DNA from: Acidobacteriota bacterium
Lineage (GTDB): Bacteria > Acidobacteriota > Thermoanaerobaculia > Multivoradales > J023
Length of the DNA stretch: 64,000 bases
Assembly (NCBI GenBank): GCA_029263315.1
Contig: JAJCXR010000004.1
Location: 62,001 to 126,000 of the forward strand
Direction of reading: 5' to 3'
The notes below the pieces were generated by a model, which saw only the letters and a list, made by a program, of their open reading frames with translations, ran no database searches and had not been told where the DNA came from. Shown here one piece after another: positions 17,132 through 25,600 of the stretch. Position 1 is the stretch's first letter; the number at the start of each line of letters is the position of its first letter. The position numbers and the translations under genes were made by a program.

Positions 17132-17366
17132 GTAACCTCTCCTACCTCTCCTGGAATCGGACCTGCCGTCTGGCTATTGCGGATTGCATGCTAACCCATC
17201 GTCGCCCAGTTAGGCAATCTGCCCTGAAGAGAGCTTTTGCCCAGTCTGAGCCACCTGGGTTGGGTAAATTGCATGTCTCTTGGGCGATGTCTCATGGGAC
17301 TTGGGCTCGGCAAGATGTGCATGGTCTCGGTGAGCCCTGCGGCGGAGCCGGACGGCATCTGTCCGA

Positions 17367-17879
17367 TCACAGATTCAGCTCTTGCCGCAGTTGTTGGCCC
17401 CAGCGTTTGATCCGTTGATTGACAAGTTCTTCTTGATCGAACTTGTTGAAGGCCAGACCGATGAACTTGCTACCGCCCTCGCACAGGGCTTGGGAGTCTG
17501 AGAACGAATACCCCTCGATGGGCCAAGTGCCCACCAAGCGCGCTCCGAGGCCCTCGAAGCGTTGCCACAGGATTCCCAGGGCATCCTGGAAGTTATCGGG
17601 GTAGCGGTCCGCGTCGCCACTGCCGAAAAAGGCGATGGATCGGCCGCTGAAGTCATGGCCTTCGAGCTCGTCATAGCGCTCAGCCCAGTCGGACTGCAGT
17701 TGACCATGATGCCAGGTCGGGGCGCCGATGATCAGCGTCTCGTATTCCAGCATTTGCTCAACCGACGTCATGTAGACATCGCGAATGGCCTCCACCTCAG
17801 AACCCAGCTCCGCAGCGATACGGTGCGCCAAATCCTCGGTTTGGCCGGTTGTGCTTCCATAAATGATCGCAACCGACAT
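17367..17879 (-). CDS. Long-chain flavodoxin 1
   Basis: This is a 170-residue flavodoxin: MSVAIIYGSTTGQTEDLAHR carries the FMN phosphate loop, APTWHHGQLQSDW the first flavin-flanking loop, and FFGSGDADRYPDNFQDALG the second with the long-chain insertion. The ATG at 17879 was chosen for its GGGAGG six bases upstream; the frame stays open for 63 more codons but that part is not flavodoxin-like. Flavodoxins are small FMN electron shuttles, and stand-alone flavodoxins reduce bacterial NOS in Bacillus. It is the first gene of the minus-strand block and is clearly paralogous to the flavodoxin at 21036. Because the nearby NOS lacks a usable NADPH reductase, electron delivery to NOS is the natural guess. 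Confidence 0.93.
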   Translation of the reverse strand: MSVAIIYGSTTGQTEDLAHRIAAELGSEVEAIRDVYMTSVEQMLEYETLIIGAPTWHHGQLQSDWAERYDELEGHDFSGRSIAFFGSGDADRYPDNFQDALGILWQRFEGLGARLVGTWPIEGYSFSDSQALCEGGSKFIGLAFNKFDQEELVNQRIKRWGQQLRQELNL

Positions 17880-18344
17880 TGTCTTCCTCCCTGCGCGAGT
17901 AGCCGGAATTGTACTCTGCCTCTGAAGTATTGGGGTGAAATTTTTTCGTCTTCGGTCGGATGGCGAGCTTCGGTGGGCTCTGGTCAGCCGAAGGCTTCCT
18001 CTTTCATTATCCGGTTGCCGTGCCGTTTTCCCAGAATCGGCGCCGGCGGGAGTCCTGCGAGCGAGCATGGACGGAGTGATGTCTGGGCCGCAGGGCCATG
18101 GGAACGGGATGAAACTCTGATACCAATAGGTTTAGATCGATACGTCAGGGTGGGGGCGAGGGTGCGCAGGCCGCACACAGCCGAAGGGCTCCCGCCCCAC
18201 ATCGCTTTCTCGGACAGGGCCTGGGGGCAGTGGCCCTCGGGTCGACGGGGGGCGCTGAGCAGCCCGCGGAGTGTGCTAACCTACAGCGGGCCTGAGCGAT
18301 AAGATCCAGAATTCCCTGCAAGTAGGTTGAGGGCTCGATCATTC
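17880..18344. promoter_or_regulatory. 465-bp divergent region between flavodoxin 1 and the REC-DUF4388 gene
   Basis: No gene is seen; short open frames here have unlikely composition. This region must hold the promoters of both the minus-strand block and the plus-strand pair at 18345 and 19925. It contains the right copy of the 23-bp inverted repeat and a related GGCGGGAGTCCTGCGAGCGA stretch near 18046. Confidence 0.6.
18176..18198 (-). repeat. 23-bp inverted repeat, right copy
   Basis: These bases are the exact reverse complement of 8009-8031. The copy lies in the divergent promoter region about 300 bp upstream of flavodoxin 1, so the pair brackets the whole minus-strand block. Confidence 0.8.
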
Positions 18345-19847
18345 ATGAGCAAGATATTGGCCGTCGATGACAACCCGGACCTCCTAAGGGTTGTCGTAGC
18401 TGCCTTCAAATTGGCCGGGCACAGGGTCCTTTCGACCACCGTTCCGCAGCAGGTGACGGGCTTGCTGGAAGAAAATCCTGTGGATGCGGTCGTCTTGGAT
18501 GTGATGATGCCGATGGTCAGCGGGCTCGACCTGCTGAAAGAGATCCGTTCCCAAGCCCAGTGGAAATCTCTGCCGGTTCTCCTCCTCTCCGGGCTGGGCG
18601 GCACCGAAGACCGGGTGCGCGGCATCCGGGAAGGGGCGGATGATTACTTGGTCAAGCCCTTTGAGCCGCCGGAGCTGGTGGCTCGGGTCGAGCGGCTGAT
18701 CGAGCGCCGCAATGACGGCCCTGGCCTGGAGGGCAACCTCGAGAGCTTCGCTCCCGGAGATCTGCTACAGAACCTGGCCCACGGCAAGAAGACCGGTTGC
18801 TTGCGGGTCACCGGCGAGAGTGAGGTCGCTTCGATCCATGTGCTGCACGGGCGGATCGTCCAGGCGACGTGCTCAGGGCTCTCCGGCGACGATGCCATCT
18901 TGAACCTCATCGCCATGGAGTCCGGTCATTTCATTTTCGAATCCACCAGTGAAGAGGCGGAGAAACGCAATGATCGAGGCGTCCGGCTAGAGCTCAATAG
19001 TGTGCTGTTGGAGGCTGCCTGGTTGGAAGACGAGCTGGCTCGGCGCCAAGAGCACTTGCCGGAGCCAGGGCGTGCCCTGCGCATCTGCGGAGACCTTCCC
19101 GAGCTCAACGGCGACTATGCCACCTTGCCCATTTCCGACTTTTTCATCGAGCTCGTGGAGGGCGACGGCATCGATCGCCACGAGGTTTTGAATTTGGAGA
19201 TCGCAGCGCCTTCGCGGGTTCTCTTGTGCCTCGCTCTGTTGGTGGAGCAGGGCATTGTGTCGGTGGGGGAGCCGGGCTCGGCGGGCCGCTTTGCAGCGGC
19301 CGAGGGTGAGACGGAAGGGGCCGAATCAGGACCTTTGACCGCCGTCCAGAGAATCGTCACGGCGTGTCAGGCGCGAGGGCATGATGCCAAGACGTTGCAT
19401 GTGCTGATTCTGTTTCAAACCGCCGTTTGGAGGGATATCCTCGGCTTCATCGAAGGGATCCCTCAGTCATTGCTGGCTGTTGATCAGCAGCAGCTGCTCG
19501 ATCAGCTCAATCTGCGGGGAAGCGGCACGGTGCATCTGAATCACAGCGACGGTAGCATCCTGCTGAATCTCAAACCTTTGCGGGAGGACGGACGGGTCCA
19601 CGGTGGCGCCCTGCTGGCATTGGCTGCCGGTGTGGTGATTTGGCTTGCGGAGGGAACACAGACGGAGGTGGTTTCTCTATACGCCCGGGAGCTGGACAAG
19701 GAGCAGGAAGGCTCTGTCGGGGTCGTGCTTTTACCGCGCACGGAGTGGCAAGATCCGGTCCGTAAGCTGCTCGAGGATTCAAGCTATTGGAGGACATCGG
19801 ATCAGATCCCCCGCAGCCTCGACGATTTGGCACGGCTCCTGGCTTGA
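18345..19847 (+). CDS. Response regulator with DUF4388 domain
   Basis: The 500-residue protein starts with a receiver domain (about 1-120) bearing AVDDNPD, a phospho-acceptor in AVVLDVMMPM and K in YLVKPFEPPEL. A DUF4388 (PatA-N-like) domain follows (about 125-235: SFAPGDLLQNLAHGKKTGCLRV, then HVLHGRIVQATC). The remaining 260 residues are a region I do not recognise, with a hydrophobic VHGGALLALAAGVVIWLAEG stretch. DUF4388 proteins are frequent in Myxococcota, Acidobacteriota and cyanobacteria and usually act in multi-protein signalling. The ATG at 18345 replaces an upstream in-frame TTG at 18327. The gene is followed 77 bp later by the pentapeptide-repeat gene on the same strand. Confidence 0.85.
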   Translation: MSKILAVDDNPDLLRVVVAAFKLAGHRVLSTTVPQQVTGLLEENPVDAVVLDVMMPMVSGLDLLKEIRSQAQWKSLPVLLLSGLGGTEDRVRGIREGADDYLVKPFEPPELVARVERLIERRNDGPGLEGNLESFAPGDLLQNLAHGKKTGCLRVTGESEVASIHVLHGRIVQATCSGLSGDDAILNLIAMESGHFIFESTSEEAEKRNDRGVRLELNSVLLEAAWLEDELARRQEHLPEPGRALRICGDLPELNGDYATLPISDFFIELVEGDGIDRHEVLNLEIAAPSRVLLCLALLVEQGIVSVGEPGSAGRFAAAEGETEGAESGPLTAVQRIVTACQARGHDAKTLHVLILFQTAVWRDILGFIEGIPQSLLAVDQQQLLDQLNLRGSGTVHLNHSDGSILLNLKPLREDGRVHGGALLALAAGVVIWLAEGTQTEVVSLYARELDKEQEGSVGVVLLPRTEWQDPVRKLLEDSSYWRTSDQIPRSLDDLARLLA

Positions 19848-19924
19848 GGGGCCTTGGGACGAACCCGAGACCATGACGCCCCCTGGACAGTGGCGTCGTC
19901 AGCAAATAGGAAATTGATGTAACC

Positions 19925-20464
19925 ATGGCGAATCAAGAGCAACTGGCGATCCTGCAGCAGCAGGGTGTAGAAGCGTGGAACGATTGGCGACAGAATAATC
20001 CGACCACCGTCCCCGACCTCTCGGATATCGAGTGGGTGGATGCCAGCCTGCGCGGCGCCAATCTGTGGAGTGTCAACTTCAGGGGCAGCCGTCTGTTGGG
20101 GGCCAACTTGCAATCGGCGATCCTTCTGCGGTCCGACCTTCGGGATGTCGACCTACAGGGGGCCAACCTGCAAGAAGCCGACCTCCTCGGTGCTGATCTG
20201 CAGGGCGCTAACCTGAACGAAGCGGATTTGCGGGGGACTCAGATGCTGGCCGCCAGTGCGCTGCAGAGTTGCTTGACGCAGACCGACTTCCGAAACGCTG
20301 ACCTGCGAGGCGGCAATTTCCGAGGGGCCAATCTCCGTGGTGCGGATTTTCGCGGGGCGAACTTGCGGGGAGCGATTTTCGAAGGGGCAACGATCACCCA
20401 ACTGCGCATCTTGCCGAGTCAGTCGTTGAGCTTACTCATCGCCTTGGGCGTACGGCAGGATTGA
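19925..20464 (+). CDS. Pentapeptide-repeat protein
   Basis: The 179-residue protein has about 20 consecutive pentapeptide repeats of the A(D/N)LXX type from about residue 40 to 155 (for example GANLQEADLLGADLQGANLN). These fold into a right-handed square beta-helix. The N-terminal 35 residues are helical, and the C-terminal tail (ITQLRILPSQSLSLLIALG) is hydrophobic and may be a dimer or docking segment. No enzymatic domain is present. The Shine-Dalgarno match (AGGAAA) is weak and far. Sitting right behind a REC-DUF4388 regulator, it could be a protein-interaction partner of it; no specific function can be given. Confidence 0.88.
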   Translation: MANQEQLAILQQQGVEAWNDWRQNNPTTVPDLSDIEWVDASLRGANLWSVNFRGSRLLGANLQSAILLRSDLRDVDLQGANLQEADLLGADLQGANLNEADLRGTQMLAASALQSCLTQTDFRNADLRGGNFRGANLRGADFRGANLRGAIFEGATITQLRILPSQSLSLLIALGVRQD

Positions 20465-20560
20465 GGCACCGGTGCGGCGGGCCTGAAGCTCGCTGATCGG
20501 CTCCGGCCGGAGGGTTGTTGTTGTGCGGGCTCGAAGGGAGTCGGCTCGTGGCCTGGAGGC

Positions 20561-20974
20561 TCAGATCGTGTAGTAGGTATCCAAAGCGCTGTGCAGACTG
20601 GCGAGCAGGCTTTCCGGCGTCATCTCGCCTTTGGGCAGCACGCTGCTCAGCTCGAGCTCGGCGAATCCCTCCCCGGTGGGCATGCGGTCCGCCACTCCGG
20701 AGCGCAAGATCAAACGCATGCGCCGCAGCCCTAGATCCCGGCGAATACGCAGACAGGCTTCGATACCCGCCGTTTCCGTCTCCATGATCTGATCGATGAC
20801 GGTCACCGCCACGTCCGGCGTCTGGCGCAGGATCTCCAACGCCTCCCTCCCCGAGGCGGCCGTCAGTAGCTTGAAGCGGCCATCCTGGTATTGAGCTCGC
20901 TTGAGACTCATCTTGGTGGCCAACAGAACCTCGGGATCGTCGTCGACGATGAGAATCTTGTGCCGAGCAGACAT
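20561..20974 (-). CDS. Single-domain CheY-like receiver of the DUF3369-associated type
   Basis: This is a 137-residue stand-alone receiver: ILIVDDDPEV gives the acidic pair, VAVTVIDQIMETETAG the phospho-acceptor and LPKGEMTPESL the conserved lysine. The spacing and the ETETAGIEACLRIR segment match the receivers of the proteins at 9790 and 16172, so the three are paralogues. The RTGQPG stretch typical of that group is altered to RSGVADRMP. The second ATG (20974) is preferred because GGGAG is six bases before it but touches the first ATG (20980). It is the downstream partner of flavodoxin 2 in a minus-strand pair (61 bp apart), mirroring the flavodoxin 1/receiver order at 17879-16172. Confidence 0.88.
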   Translation of the reverse strand: MSARHKILIVDDDPEVLLATKMSLKRAQYQDGRFKLLTAASGREALEILRQTPDVAVTVIDQIMETETAGIEACLRIRRDLGLRRMRLILRSGVADRMPTGEGFAELELSSVLPKGEMTPESLLASLHSALDTYYTI

Positions 20975-21035
20975 GATCATCTCCCATGGATGGGGCTAGC
21001 CGAGTGCAGGCCCCAAAGCGAAAACAAACGACGGA

Positions 21036-21545
21036 TCAGTCGATCTCGTCTCTTAGTTGTTCGGTCCACCGCTTGATCCGTTCGTCGACCACGTCCGGCT
21101 GGTCGAACTTGCTGAAAGCTAATCCGACAAAAAACTTACCATCATCCAAGAGGGCTTGAGAGTCTTCGAAGGCATAGCCTTCGGTGGGCCACTTGCCGAT
21201 CAGCTCGGCCCCTAGGGATTCGAACTTGCGCCACAGAATGCCGATGGCATCTTGGAAGTGCTCAGGGTAGCGTTCGGCGTCGCCGCTGCCGAAGAAAGCC
21301 ACTTGCACACCGCTGAAATCGTAGTCTTCGAGCTCTTCATAGCGGTCTGCCCAATCGGACTGTAGCTGTCCATGGTGCCACGTCGGGACGCCGATGATCA
21401 GGGTCTCGTAGTCCAGCATCTTGTCGGCTGAGGTGTATTGAACTTCCCGTACGACTTCGACCAAGTCGTCGAGCTCTTTGGAGATCTTTAGGGCAAGATC
21501 TTCCGTATAACCTGTTGTGCTGCCGTAGACCACAGCTACGCTCAT
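21036..21545 (-). CDS. Long-chain flavodoxin 2
   Basis: This 169-residue flavodoxin is paralogous to the one at 17367: same MSVA(V/I)(V/I)YGSTTG start, TWHHGQLQSDWA(D/E)RY loop and FFGSGDA(E/D)RYP loop. All FMN-binding loops are intact. The ATG at 21545 has GGAG nine bases upstream; an in-frame GTG 15 bases further up overlaps that site and is less likely. Two long-chain flavodoxins within 4 kb of each other and both linked to DUF3369-type receivers suggests a duplicated module. They may deliver electrons to different acceptors (NOS and another), or be expressed under different conditions. Confidence 0.93.
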   Translation of the reverse strand: MSVAVVYGSTTGYTEDLALKISKELDDLVEVVREVQYTSADKMLDYETLIIGVPTWHHGQLQSDWADRYEELEDYDFSGVQVAFFGSGDAERYPEHFQDAIGILWRKFESLGAELIGKWPTEGYAFEDSQALLDDGKFFVGLAFSKFDQPDVVDERIKRWTEQLRDEID

Positions 21546-21884
21546 GGCTTGTGTCTCCACTTTGCAGCAGCCTGGGCCCTGAAGATCTCAGACCGGGCTG
21601 CAGAATGCTCTCTTTGTTTTAGGTCTCTCATAATGGTGCGCTCTGATCATATCGTAGGCAGGGGTTTGCGGAAAGGATTCCCAGGGCTGGCCGAGCCTCT
21701 TATTTCGTAATCATGCCGCTCGAAGAGTGTCCGCAGATAATTGAACGATAAGAAGAAATATGACCGGTCGGTAGAAGTGGGCTTGGTCTGGGAGACTGAA
21801 CCCGTCGCCTTCGCAAATGGTATGAATCTTCGTTTCCTCTTGACGTAATGCCCGCGCTATACTGGACCCAGGGAGGTATCAATA
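21546..21884. promoter_or_regulatory. 339-bp divergent region between flavodoxin 2 and the cNMP/PilZ gene
   Basis: No gene is seen. It is AT-richer than its surroundings. On the plus strand a TATACT (21858-21863) lies 25 bp before the start at 21885, but the nearest TTGACG (21840-21845) is only 12 bp upstream of it, too close for a normal sigma-70 spacing. An 11-base GACCGGTCGGT (21762-21772) is shared with the palindrome at 54738. Confidence 0.45.
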
Positions 21885-22619
21885 ATGGTGTCTAGTGGGC
21901 GGCCGAACGCTGCTGATTTGCGCTCTTTCAAACTTTTTCAGGGGTTAGACGACGAAGATCTGGCGCCCCTGTGCGCCGTGTCCCGTTGCATCGAGGTGAG
22001 TGACGGGGAAATCCTCTTGGAAGAAGGGGATTCCCTGCATGCGGTGTTCCTGATCACCGAGGGGGCGATCGCCTTCTTTCGCGAAGGTGAGTCCGGAGAG
22101 CAACTTCTGTCCCACCTCGGGGTAGGTGATTTCTACGGTGAGCTGGGACTCTTCGGGCTGGACAAGTCCGTGTTGCTGCGTTCGGTCGGAGACGGTCAAA
22201 TACTCGAGATTCCCCATGAGGCCCTGCGCTCTTTCTGCAAGACCCACCCGTCGATCCATCGGCGGCTCGAGATCAGTGCCACCAATATGGCCGTCGCCCT
22301 CGAGCTTGGCCGACGGCAAGAGGTCCGCATTCGGATCCATCAAAAGGTGGACCTGGAGCTCGACGACGGTACGGTGCTCGAGGTCTCGCTGGAGAACATG
22401 TCCCCGGGTGGGATGTGCCTGACCTGGGTTCCCAAAACTTGGATGGTGGGTGAAAAAGTCCGCTTTGTGCTCAAGGCGCCGCCGGGCATCCTCCATCTTT
22501 CGGGCAAAGTGGTGTGGCGCTACCAGAAACGAGTCGGCATTGCCCTGGACCGCAACCTCCCCGACCACGGCATGGTGATTCAGAAAACCGTCCGGGCCTT
22601 CTTGGAGGCGGGGCTCTGA
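21885..22619 (+). CDS. Cyclic-nucleotide-binding-like domain fused to PilZ domain
   Basis: The 244-residue protein has a CRP-like effector domain (about 15-130; GDFYGELGLF cassette) and a C-terminal PilZ domain (about 143-240) with R144/R148 and N171-x-S173-x-x-G176, the residues that bind cyclic di-GMP. The phosphate-binding Arg of the cAMP cassette is replaced: the stretch reads DKSVLLRS instead of the usual RxA. A true cAMP ligand is therefore doubtful, while cyclic di-GMP binding looks intact. There is no helix-turn-helix, so it is not a transcription factor of the CRP type. GGGAGG is eight bases upstream of the ATG. It marks the right end of the NO/nitrate region. Confidence 0.87.
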   Translation: MVSSGRPNAADLRSFKLFQGLDDEDLAPLCAVSRCIEVSDGEILLEEGDSLHAVFLITEGAIAFFREGESGEQLLSHLGVGDFYGELGLFGLDKSVLLRSVGDGQILEIPHEALRSFCKTHPSIHRRLEISATNMAVALELGRRQEVRIRIHQKVDLELDDGTVLEVSLENMSPGGMCLTWVPKTWMVGEKVRFVLKAPPGILHLSGKVVWRYQKRVGIALDRNLPDHGMVIQKTVRAFLEAGL

Positions 22620-22644
22620 GCCGCCGCCGTCCTCAATTCCCTCC

Positions 22645-25600
22645 TCAGTCCTCGATGAAGCGACTCCTCAAGTAGTCCTCCACCAGCTGCCGCTCCGCGT
22701 CGTCGAGGCGGCGATCGAAGATCATCACACTGGCCACCTCCATGTGGATGCTGGGGCTACCGTCGAGCTCGGCGCCGACGGCCAATTGGCCGTCGCCGTC
22801 GGTGGCGAAGACGTGGGCTCCGGCGTCGATGAGGACGCCGTCGCGGTAGTGCTGGAAGGTGCCGTCGCCGGCGCTGGTGGTTTGGACGAGCCAGCCGCCC
22901 CCGGTGCCGGGGGCGCCGGAGAGGAAATCGTTGCCGAAGCACCAGCCTTGGATGGCCAACTCGCCGCGAAAGTCGACGACGGTGCCGAAGGCACGGTTGC
23001 CCAAGGAGGTGCAATCGCCTTCGGAGGTGGATCCCCAAGTGACGCCGCCGAAGCCGCCCCCCAAGTAGTTGGCGACAACGATGACGGTGCGTTCGTGGTC
23101 GCCGCGGGGTAGACCGGCCAGCGGGAAGAGGTTGTGGAGGCGATCCTCGGAACCGTCGAGCAGCACCGCCGCAGCGCCGTTGCGGGTGAGGGTCGACATC
23201 GGGTCGCCGAAGGCGCCGAGGTCGTTGGCCTGCTCGGCCAAGTCGAGCCAACCGCGGAGGGCACCGTCCTGCAGCACCGGACCCACCGCGGCATCGAGGT
23301 GGAAGGCCAAACCGTCGGTCAGCGGAACAATCGCCAACCGGGCTTCCGCGATCTCGGATAGCTCGCCGTCGGTGTTGGCAACGCGGTAGGTGAAGCTGTC
23401 GACAAAGGCATCCGTCGAGCCATGATGGTGATAGAGCACGGCGCCACTCTGTGGATCAGGTACGGATAGGCTGCCGTGGGACGGGGGCGACACGATCTCC
23501 AAAGTGGCGGCATCGATGGCGCCCTGGTCGTTGGCCAGCACGTCGAGCCAGGTCTCGCCACCGAGGGTTGCGTGGCCGACATCGTCGAAGGTGGCGACGG
23601 GCGCAGGCGGTGCGGCGACGCCTCGGTAGCGTTGGCCGAGATAAGTCTCCACCGCCAAGCGCTCCGTCTCGCTGAGGGCCCGGTCGTATATCAGGACGGC
23701 GGCTATATCCATTTCAAGGTGGGGGCTACGATCGAGCTCGGCGCCGATCACCAAACGTCCGTCGGCAGCGGTGGCGAAGGTGTGGCCGGAGCTGTCGATG
23801 AGCTGGCCGTCGCGGTACTGCCACAGGGTTCCCGACGCCAACAGTAACGATTGGCTGAGCCAACCTTCACCGCTGGCCGGGTGATCGGTGGCCACGTCGT
23901 TGCCTTGGCACCAACCTTGGGTGGCCAGCCGGCCCCCATGGTCGACGACGGCGCCAAAGACCTGATTGCATGCCGTCGCACCGTAGCTCACGCCGCCGAA
24001 ACCGGTGCTGTGGTAGCGCAGGACGGCGAAGAGGCTGCGGTCGTCATTGGCCGCCGGTAGGCCGTTTAAGGCATCGAGGTTTTCGAGCCGATCGTCGAAG
24101 CCGTCGAGTCGCAGGTAAGGACGTCCTCCGGGTCCGACGTTGTCGAGGCGTGGCCGGCCCCAGCTGACCACATGGTTGTCCATGCCGGACAGGTCCAACC
24201 AGCCGTCGAGGTGGTTGTCGCCATCCTCCAGTTGACTTCCGGCTTGGGGCTCGAGACGCAGTACCAGGCCGTCGACCACCGGTAGCGGTGTGCCCAGGGT
24301 GATGGAGACGGTGGCGATGTCGGAGGCTTGGCCGCTGCTGTCGGCGACGCTGTAGGTCAGCTGATCGCTCCACGGCTCGCTGCCGTCATGCTGGTAGACG
24401 ATCCGCCCCTGCGCTGCATCGACGTAAGCGAAGCCGTGGCTGGGCGGCTGGTGCAAGATCAAGCTGGAGGCGTCCAAAGCGATGTCGTCGTGGTCGTTGG
24501 CCAGCACCGGCAGCAGGGTGGTTTGGCCGGAGGAGGCTTCGAGCAAGTCGTCCTCAGCTTGCGGTGGGGCGTCTCCTCCGGGGGGGGTGACGGGCAAGTA
24601 TTTCTCCCGCAGGTAGGTCTCGATCCGCCAGCGATCCGCCGCGTCGAGGGCACGGTCGTAGACCAGCACCGCCGCCAAGTCCATGGCGACGAAGGGAAAT
24701 CCATCTATTTCACGGCCCAGGGCCAGGATACCTTCACCATCGGTGGCGAAGGCGTGGGGCAGCTCTTGCAGCAGCGCCCCATCGGAGAAATGCTGCAGCG
24801 TGCTCTGCCGATGGACGACGGAATGCACTTGCCAACCGGCCCCGGTGCCGGGGCGGTCGCTCACCGTGTCGTAACCGAAGCACCAGCCCTGCACCGTCAA
24901 CATGCCTCGGGAGTCGACCCCGGGGCCGAAGGTGCCGTTGCATTGCGGGCTGCCCCAGGTGACGCCGCCAAAACCTTCGCCGTTATAGCGCACCAGCAGA
25001 AACACCGAGCGATCGTCGTTGCCGGAGGGCAAGGACATGGAGAGTCGCGACAGTTGATCGTTGCTACCGTCGAAGCTCAAATACAGATGGTCACCTAGAC
25101 CTCCCGAGCGCAGCCGAGGTCCCGCCGATGGCGCCGTGACGTCATGGCCCGCCGCCGATCCGTCGTGCCAGGCGGTGACTTCATCGCCAAAGGCGGTGAC
25201 CAGTCCCCGATCGCTTTCCAAATGCAGCACCAGGCCGTCGTCCACCAATTCGCCGACCGGGGGCAGGATGGTCAGCTGAACCTGGGCCGGTGGCGAAACC
25301 TGCCCCAGGGAGTCACTGACGGTGTAGGAGAAGGTGTCGGTGGGGGTCGTTGAGCCGTCGTGGCTGTAGGTGAGGATGCCGGTGACGGGATCTAGTGCCA
25401 GCTCGCCATACTGCGGTGCTTCGACGATCTGGACCCGCGACGGGTCGATGGAGTGAGAGGTGCCGTCGTCGTTGTCCAGCACCGCCAGTTGGACGCTGGT
25501 GCCGAAGGCGATCTCGAAGATGTCGTCGGATGCATTGGGGGGCATCACCTGTTCCCCCAGGTATTTCTGTCGCAAGTAGCTATCGACCACCATGCGCTCC

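Noticed and set aside
18101..18111. GGAACGGGATG shared with 8031-8041 as part of a longer inverted element
   Set aside because: The 11-mer is in direct orientation, unlike the 23-bp pair, and such an 11-base match is expected by chance in 64 kb.
8009..18198. Insertion sequence or composite transposon
   Set aside because: The 23-bp inverted repeats have no transposase or integrase between them and no target duplications could be seen next to both ends.
21840..21863. Full sigma-70 promoter TTGACG...TATACT
   Set aside because: The two hexamers are only 12 bp apart instead of 16-18. At most the -10 may be real.
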